Shown here in pieces: positions 34,670 to 64,000 of a DNA stretch of 64,000 nucleotides (positions within the stretch are counted from its first letter, which is position 1; every line of letters starts with the position of its first letter). The notes below the pieces were generated by a model, which searched no databases, was not told the origin of the DNA, and was given only the letters and a program-made list of their open reading frames with translations. The DNA lies in the NCBI RefSeq assembly GCF_001618425.1, contig NZ_BDCU01000018.1:186001-250000 (forward strand), in the 5' to 3' direction. The position numbers and the translations under genes are program-made. Source of the DNA: Nocardia fusca NBRC 14340 (GTDB lineage: Bacteria; Actinomycetota; Actinomycetes; Mycobacteriales; Mycobacteriaceae).

Positions 34670-35134
34670 GGCACGAGCTTTCCTGTATCTGGCCCCTTCG
34701 TACAGAGCCACCTGCGTACAACTGGATACTCGCCTGGCCGGGTGAGTGGCTCGCGGCCCTCCCTTTCCTCCGGGTCGATCCGGGAAGGCCTGCCCGCGCA
34801 CCGGATATGCGACCACATCGCGGAGGGTCTGCGCCGCACCCCACTTCCCGTGTGGTCCGGGCCGAACCAAGTCCCGCGGACGCCGAATCATGTCCCGTGT
34901 ATCGGGTGGTCGGCGCGCCGATGGGCAAAACGCCGGACCCGGTTGCACGGCGCGCGGGGAGTGTGCATAAATTGTCCGGCGCACGATCTGATAGCTGTTT
35001 GCTCTTAAAGGTGTTCACGTGGCAGGGGCGTGGACACCGCTTCGTCACCACGAAGTCGTACCCAGGCTCCGAGCGCAGCAGGGGGGTTTTCTGTTGTGCT
35101 CCGGTGCCTCCGAGTCTGAGCGAGAGGTTGGAAG
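34670..35134. other. Divergent intergenic region upstream of the NRPS
   Basis: 465 bp between the YczE-like gene and the NRPS, carrying both promoters. It includes the most AT-rich patch nearby (around 34965-35007, with TGCATAAATTGTCC and GCTCTTAAAG), a likely promoter zone. I searched by eye for an IdeR/DtxR iron box and saw none. No gene-like frame was judged real. Confidence 0.45.
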
Positions 35135-59574
<24,440 letters not shown>

Positions 59575-59581
<7 letters not shown>

Positions 59582-59709
59582 ACACGCAACAGACGCGGAA
59601 ACTCGGCGACGGCAGAGTGTCGATGTGCTGCGGGGTGTGGCCGTGCGGGATCGACCGCGGATACGCACGGTGGCAGAACAACAACGACGATCTGGGAGAG
59701 ATGAAATGA
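59575..59709 (+). CDS. 44-residue open frame wedged between NRPS and mbtH
   Basis: ATG at 59575 lies inside the NRPS stop (ATGCTGA) and the stop TGA overlaps the mbtH ATG (ATGA), so it is coupled to both. The predicted peptide has [17 protein letters not shown] in its middle (three cysteines, two tryptophans) and a polar C-terminus with three Asn in a row. About 36 of 44 third codon positions are G or C, consistent with coding though slightly below neighbours. No family recognised. It may be a real microprotein or only a device that carries ribosomes from the NRPS to mbtH. Confidence 0.45.
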
Positions 59710-59942
59710 GCGCGAACCCGTTCGATGACGAGGAAGGCCGCTTCTTCGTACTGGTCAACGACGAGAACCAGCATTCCCTGTGGCCGGCTTTCGCCGAGGT
59801 GCCGCACGGGTGGCGGATCGTCTTCGGTGACGCCGTCCGGGCCGCCTGCGTCGACTATGTCGAGCGGAACTGGACGGATATGCGGCCCAGCGGTTTGCGC
59901 GAGGAGGTCACCGCCGATCAGGGGTCGGCCCCCGTTCGATGA
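59706..59942 (+). CDS. mbtH: MbtH-like NRPS accessory protein
   Basis: 78-residue chaperone that binds A domains and is often needed for their activity. Signature present: [33 protein letters not shown] with the conserved Trp residues, and [18 protein letters not shown] precedes ATG 59706. Translationally linked to the NRPS through the 44-codon frame, so its partner is clearly this synthetase. Confidence 0.97.
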   Translation: MSANPFDDEEGRFFVLVNDENQHSLWPAFAEVPHGWRIVFGDAVRAACVDYVERNWTDMRPSGLREEVTADQGSAPVR

Positions 59943-60086
59943 ATCGGCACGGTCCGGCGGACCGCGTGGCGCCGGCACCCGGTCGTAGAACCGGGCGCCG
60001 CGCGCCCGCGGATCCCGCCGATCGATCGGCACGGACGCGGTTTCCGGCCGATACCCGAGGGCGGGCCGGCGAAAACCACGTCCGGT

Positions 60087-60121
60087 GGCTCTGCCCCGGC
60101 CCATCGGGCCGGGGCAGAGCC
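60087..60121. terminator. Strong bidirectional hairpin terminator
   Basis: Sixteen-base perfect arms (60087-60102 and 60106-60121) around a three-base loop, core GCTCTGCCCCGGCCC. It lies five bases beyond the lipase stop on the minus strand and 144 bp after mbtH on the plus strand, so it can end both convergent transcripts. The rest of 59943-60126 shows nothing else. Confidence 0.85.
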
Positions 60122-60126
60122 GTGGT

Positions 60127-61356
60127 TCAGCAGTTCGACGGCGCCGGGTCGCCGCGGAAACGGCCCTCGAGCCATGTCATTACGGCGGGTAGGCCGAGGA
60201 CCGCCGCGGACAGATGTTCCGGCGATACGGTGAGTTCGGTTTGCAGCGGTACACCGGCCGCGCAGTAACGCTGGTTCGTGCGGACGATGGAATCCACCGG
60301 AATCAGCGGGTCGGTGGCCGAATGCCATTCGAAAACGGGTATTTCGGGTACGCCGTCGAATAATTCGAGACTGTTCTCCTCGAGCACCGCGCGAGCGTCC
60401 GGACTGTCCGCCAGAGACATACTGCTGGCGAATTCGGCCACACTGCGTCCGGCCCCGGTGTCCAGTATTTCGTTGATGCATCCGTTCGCGAGCCTGTTAC
60501 GGGTCAGCAGTCCTCGCGTGTTCATCGACTCGCTGATCGGAAAACGGTTCGGGTATTCGCGTTCGAGGCCGATTCCGGCCGCCATCACGAGGCCGAAGGC
60601 CGGATGCGGGCCGGTGTTCACGGCTTCGATCATGCGCACCAGATTCATCGGTACACCGCCGACCGCCGCACCCGCGATATCCAGTTCGGGCGCATAGTCC
60701 GGGGCGAGTGCGGCCGCCCAGGCGGCGGCCATGCCCCCACCGGAGTAACCGGCCATGGCGACGCGGCTGTCGCGCAGGCCCAGGCCGGCCGCGCGTACCG
60801 CGCGGATGCCGTCCAAGGTGATCTGGCCGCCCAGGCGGGCCGCACCGTAGGCCGATGTCGGGCCGAGATGGTCGGGCAGCGCCACACTCCAGCCGCGAAC
60901 CAGGACCGCGTTCAACGCGGCGGCCTCGCGGACCTGGAGAGCCGGGTCGGGACTGTAGAGCGCCCGGGAGACGGCACAGCGGGTGCCGAGCCCGTTGATG
61001 ATGTGCTGATAGGACAGCAACGGTCCGCCGGGAGCGCGCCCCTGCGGCGTGAGTACGGTGGTGGTTGCCGCGATCGGCCGGCCGGTCGAATCGGCCGAGC
61101 GGAATTTCACCAGGGTCACCGTGGCGCCCGGGAAAATCGGCAGCGGGGGCATCTCGCGGGTGTCCAGCACCTCCCCGGGCGATTTACCGGAGATATCGTC
61201 CGGCGCGGCGTAAAACGGATCGGGATCGGGTAGCGGGTAGATGGGCACGGCCACGGCCGGGCCCGCGCCGATCACGGATACCACGGCCATACTGCCGAGG
61301 AGTACGGCGCCGAAGGCGCGCACCAATAGATTTCGATCGGATCTCGGAATCTGCAC
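60127..61356 (-). CDS. Secreted LIP-family lipase/esterase
   Basis: Exported alpha/beta-hydrolase acting on triacylglycerols or other esters outside the cytoplasm. 409 residues. The N-terminus is a signal peptide (basic RSDRN, hydrophobic core to about residue 36, AVA-type cleavage near VAVPIY). Nucleophile Ser205 in GYSGGG, Asp349 in EWHSATDPLIP and His381 in SPEHL make the triad. The cap region and late cysteines (CINE, RYCAAG, C-terminal SNC) match the secretory lipase family common in Nocardia and Mycobacterium. The 149-bp gap to the upstream arabinosyltransferase could hold its own promoter. Confidence 0.92.
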   Translation of the reverse strand: MQIPRSDRNLLVRAFGAVLLGSMAVVSVIGAGPAVAVPIYPLPDPDPFYAAPDDISGKSPGEVLDTREMPPLPIFPGATVTLVKFRSADSTGRPIAATTTVLTPQGRAPGGPLLSYQHIINGLGTRCAVSRALYSPDPALQVREAAALNAVLVRGWSVALPDHLGPTSAYGAARLGGQITLDGIRAVRAAGLGLRDSRVAMAGYSGGGMAAAWAAALAPDYAPELDIAGAAVGGVPMNLVRMIEAVNTGPHPAFGLVMAAGIGLEREYPNRFPISESMNTRGLLTRNRLANGCINEILDTGAGRSVAEFASSMSLADSPDARAVLEENSLELFDGVPEIPVFEWHSATDPLIPVDSIVRTNQRYCAAGVPLQTELTVSPEHLSAAVLGLPAVMTWLEGRFRGDPAPSNC

Positions 61357-61505
61357 GCGACAAGTATCAGGGATCGTCGCGCGAATTCTTGTACATGCGC
61401 GGTCCAGTCTTGTTGTGTCGCGTGTTCTTTCCGATCACCGCGGTGGAGTTTCGCCGAAATATCGGTAGCCGGCGCCGGGTCTGCGTGCAGGCCCGGCGAT
61501 TCCGG

Positions 61506-64000
61506 TTACCAGGCGACGTTGATATGGCCGGGGCTCCACAATCCGGAATGTTGTTCCCGGGTGACGCTCGGCGCGGCCGGGCGGGCCGAGGTGTCCACGG
61601 GCGTCAGCCGCTGTAGCTGCCCCCAGTCGTGACTCCAGTCGTCCTTCAGATAGGTGGCCAGGGTCCGGGAGCGCAGCAATTGGCGACTCCAGCCCAGCGG
61701 CCCGCCACCGTCGTGGCGTTGCCAGAGGTTGGTGGTGTTCGCGGCGGGACGGTCGGGCAGGATGCGCCAGCCGGGCGCCTGGGCGATGCCGTCCTTGTGG
61801 TCGAACGGGCGCTGGCACGGGAACTGCAGGCCTACCGCCCAGTCGAGCAGCACCGGCTGGTCGGAGCCGATCAACTCGTCGAGCGTGCGCGTCTGCGGAA
61901 TCCGCGGCGGGGTCAACGCGATCCACTGCTCGGGATCGAGTGTTCTGTCCTCGGCGACGATCCGGACCACATCGGCCCGGTCCGGAATCTCGTCGAGCGG
62001 AACGCGCAGATTGCGCCACGACGGCGTCGGGCCGATATCGATGGGGATCACCTGCCCGATCGAGCGGGCCCCGGACGCCGGATCCGTGACACCGTACTCG
62101 ATATCGACGGGTTGTCCCGGCATGACCTCGCCGTCCTGGGTGATCGCCCGGAACCGGCCCGCCGCGGTGATGGCCATGATTCCGGCGCGGTCGGCCGGGT
62201 CGGGCAGCCGGTACCAGCCGGTGGTCAGTTCGGCCGATTCCTGCTGACCGGCGGTACCGAGTACGGGGGTGGTGTCGGCCAGGCCGAACGGCAATGGCGC
62301 CCCGCCGGTTTGGGTGACCGAGGTGCCGTCGGAGGTATCGCTGAGGGCATCGGCGAGGCTGTTGTCGTCCACGGGCTGATCGTCGTCGGACGTGACGTCG
62401 GCGACCCCGCCGGGGACGAAGCCGTCGGCGTTCGCCGCGAATGCCGTGGCGGCGTCATCGGTCAGCGGCGGGAGCATCGAGGTGTTCGGGTCGGATTCGA
62501 CCAGGACATCGTTGGCCAGTCCGCACGGTTTCCCCAGTACGGCATCCACATTCGAGCGGGCGAGGGAGAACGCCGGATACTGGGTGGCCGCGGCGGTGGC
62601 GAACGAGCCCACCTGGAAGATCACGATCACGGCCGCCGCCACCGTCAGCGGCGGAATCTTCACCAACCGCCAGGCCCGCGGCGAAACCCGGTGTGGGGTA
62701 CCCGGTTCCGGCGCCCGCAGATGCCACCACCCGGCGAGTACCAGGCACAGCACGGCCACGGTCAGGAATATCTCGCTCATCCCGACGCCGCCGATCGCCG
62801 GAGCCGTATCCCACCAGGGAATACCGTGGCCGGACGCGTAGAACCATTTGTTCACGCCGGTGAAGATCTGCGCCAGCGCCACCGCCACGATGGCGGCGAA
62901 CAGCGCGCGGTACCGCGGCGCCCGCATCACCTTCGGACCCACCGCCACCGCGGTGACCACGGCGACGGCGCCGGCCAGCCCGGCGAAAACACCGTTGTGG
63001 TGGGTGAACTTCGTGGGCACGGTCGCCATCAGCAGCATCGCGCCGAAGGTGATCCCGAGCAGGCGTTTCGCCGGGCCCGAGGTGACGAAGGGGATGCGCC
63101 CGCCCTTGCGCAACAGCACGAAGGCGCACACCAGCAGCCCGAGCCACATCGCGACGACCCCGAAACGGCGTCCGATCGAACCGTCGGCGGTGGCGGTGAA
63201 CAACCGCTGATAGGCCTGGTAGTCGTCGAACCACGGCACCGACGGGCCGACCGCGTTGTGCACCCGGGTCATCTCGAACATCGCCGACAGCGGTTGGACG
63301 CCGAATGCGAAGACCAGCACCAGCGTTCCGGCCGCGGCCAGCGGGGCCAGTAGCGCGCCGTAGGCGGAAATCCGTGCGGGCCACCCGCTATCCGCGCCAC
63401 GCCGTGCGGTGGCCGCCGCCACAGCGCGGGCCCGCCGGAGACCGAACCGCACCACCGAGCGCGCCCCGGCCGCCAGCGGCGCGAAACAGATCACCCCAGA
63501 CGGCGCCGCGGTGAGACTGAATGCCGCGATCAGGATCGCGATGGCATACGGGAGCAGGCGTCTGCTCGCGATGGCGTGCTCGACGAAAACCCAGGTGAGC
63601 AGGACGGCGACCGCGATCACCGGTTCCGGTCGCAGCCCGTTGTTATAGGGCAGCCAGATGGCGAGGAAGCCCATCGCACCGGTGCCGACCACAATGCGGT
63701 CGCGGCGCAGCCCGGCGCCGAGCCGCGGGATCACCTCACGGCTCAGGGTGAGCCACGCGAGGACCCCGGCGAGCAGGGTGGGCAGGCGCACCCACGGACT
63801 GGCGATACTGATCTCGGTCAGCTGCGCGATCACGTCGTAGGGCGGCGTACCGACCGGGTTCTCCGGCACCCCGAAGAACCGGAAGTAGTTGGCCATATAA
63901 CCGGAGACCAGCGAGGTGCGGGCCATACCGAATTGGTAGCCGTCGTCGGAGGTGGTGGAACCGATGAAATGCCACAGCAGCAGGGTCGCGAGGACACCCG
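61506..64000 (-). CDS. Emb-type cell-wall arabinosyltransferase (5' end outside window)
   Basis: Membrane GT-C enzyme that adds arabinose from decaprenyl-phosphoarabinose to arabinogalactan or lipoarabinomannan. About 830 C-terminal residues are visible; the family runs near 1100. At the edge is TSDDGYQFGMARTS, the Asp-Asp motif region of Emb proteins, followed by GYMANYFRFFG and many membrane helices (to about 62700), then a periplasmic carbohydrate-binding C-terminal domain ending GLWSPGHINVAW. Which of EmbA, EmbB or EmbC this is cannot be told from the fragment. It is the target family of ethambutol and a marker of mycolic-acid bacteria. Confidence 0.93.
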   Translation of the reverse strand, partial: GVLATLLLWHFIGSTTSDDGYQFGMARTSLVSGYMANYFRFFGVPENPVGTPPYDVIAQLTEISIASPWVRLPTLLAGVLAWLTLSREVIPRLGAGLRRDRIVVGTGAMGFLAIWLPYNNGLRPEPVIAVAVLLTWVFVEHAIASRRLLPYAIAILIAAFSLTAAPSGVICFAPLAAGARSVVRFGLRRARAVAAATARRGADSGWPARISAYGALLAPLAAAGTLVLVFAFGVQPLSAMFEMTRVHNAVGPSVPWFDDYQAYQRLFTATADGSIGRRFGVVAMWLGLLVCAFVLLRKGGRIPFVTSGPAKRLLGITFGAMLLMATVPTKFTHHNGVFAGLAGAVAVVTAVAVGPKVMRAPRYRALFAAIVAVALAQIFTGVNKWFYASGHGIPWWDTAPAIGGVGMSEIFLTVAVLCLVLAGWWHLRAPEPGTPHRVSPRAWRLVKIPPLTVAAAVIVIFQVGSFATAAATQYPAFSLARSNVDAVLGKPCGLANDVLVESDPNTSMLPPLTDDAATAFAANADGFVPGGVADVTSDDDQPVDDNSLADALSDTSDGTSVTQTGGAPLPFGLADTTPVLGTAGQQESAELTTGWYRLPDPADRAGIMAITAAGRFRAITQDGEVMPGQPVDIEYGVTDPASGARSIGQVIPIDIGPTPSWRNLRVPLDEIPDRADVVRIVAEDRTLDPEQWIALTPPRIPQTRTLDELIGSDQPVLLDWAVGLQFPCQRPFDHKDGIAQAPGWRILPDRPAANTTNLWQRHDGGGPLGWSRQLLRSRTLATYLKDDWSHDWGQLQRLTPVDTSARPAAPSVTREQHSGLWSPGHINVAW

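Noticed and set aside
34670..35134. IdeR/DtxR iron box upstream of the NRPS
   Set aside because: Looked for TTAGGTTAGGCTAACCTAA-like sequence and found none, so I do not call the NRPS a siderophore synthetase.
61357..61505. Promoter elements between the arabinosyltransferase and lipase genes
   Set aside because: No hexamers or repeats stood out clearly enough on the minus strand.

Overview
This is high-GC actinobacterial DNA from a mycolic-acid lineage, most likely Nocardia or a close relative such as Rhodococcus. The evidence is an Emb-type arabinosyltransferase at the right edge, an LIP-family secretory lipase, a very large fused acyl-CoA carboxylase, an NmtR/CtpJ pair closely resembling the mycobacterial one, and the dense GTG starts and 4-base start/stop overlaps. 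No tRNA, rRNA, CRISPR array, phage or insertion sequence was seen.

Region 1 (1-13.8 kb) is catabolic. A leftward fused biotin-dependent acyl-CoA carboxylase (its carboxyltransferase end lies outside the window) is followed by a leftward IclR regulator. Divergent from the regulator runs a tight rightward operon: NTF2/SnoaL-like protein, two SDRs, a KstD-like flavoprotein, an MHS-type transporter, homogentisate dioxygenase, an unrecognised 287-residue protein and fumarylacetoacetase. A palindrome plus direct repeat in the divergent promoter is a good IclR operator candidate. The operon reads as uptake and oxidation of an unknown cyclic acid that enters the homogentisate ring-cleavage route.

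Region 2 (14.1-29.7 kb) is a nearly complete group 1h (high-affinity, H2-scavenging) [NiFe]-hydrogenase island: hypA, hypB, hhyS, hhyL, a NifU/Rieske protein, DUF5947, DUF6084, three further uncharacterised proteins, a maturation protease, hypC, hypF, a second hypC, hypD, hypE, a NiCoT nickel permease and DUF6390. A perfect TGTGA-N6-TCACA CRP/FNR-type site lies 60 bp before hhyS.

Region 3 (29.7-34.7 kb) holds the nickel/cobalt sensor nmtR divergent from the exporter ctpJ with a 16-bp perfect palindrome between them, a double-hotdog thioesterase, a CsbD-like stress protein behind a SigB/SigF-like promoter, and a YczE-like membrane protein. Nickel import, use and export are therefore encoded side by side.

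Region 4 (35.1-59.9 kb) is one 8148-residue, seven-module NRPS (C-A-T x4, C-A-T-E, C-A-T, C-A-T-TE), a 44-codon open frame overlapping at both ends, and an MbtH protein. It should make a heptapeptide with a D-residue at position 5. The product is unknown; no IdeR-type iron box and no tailoring genes are visible.

Region 5 (60.1-64 kb) is leftward: a strong hairpin terminator, a secreted lipase and a 5'-truncated arabinosyltransferase.
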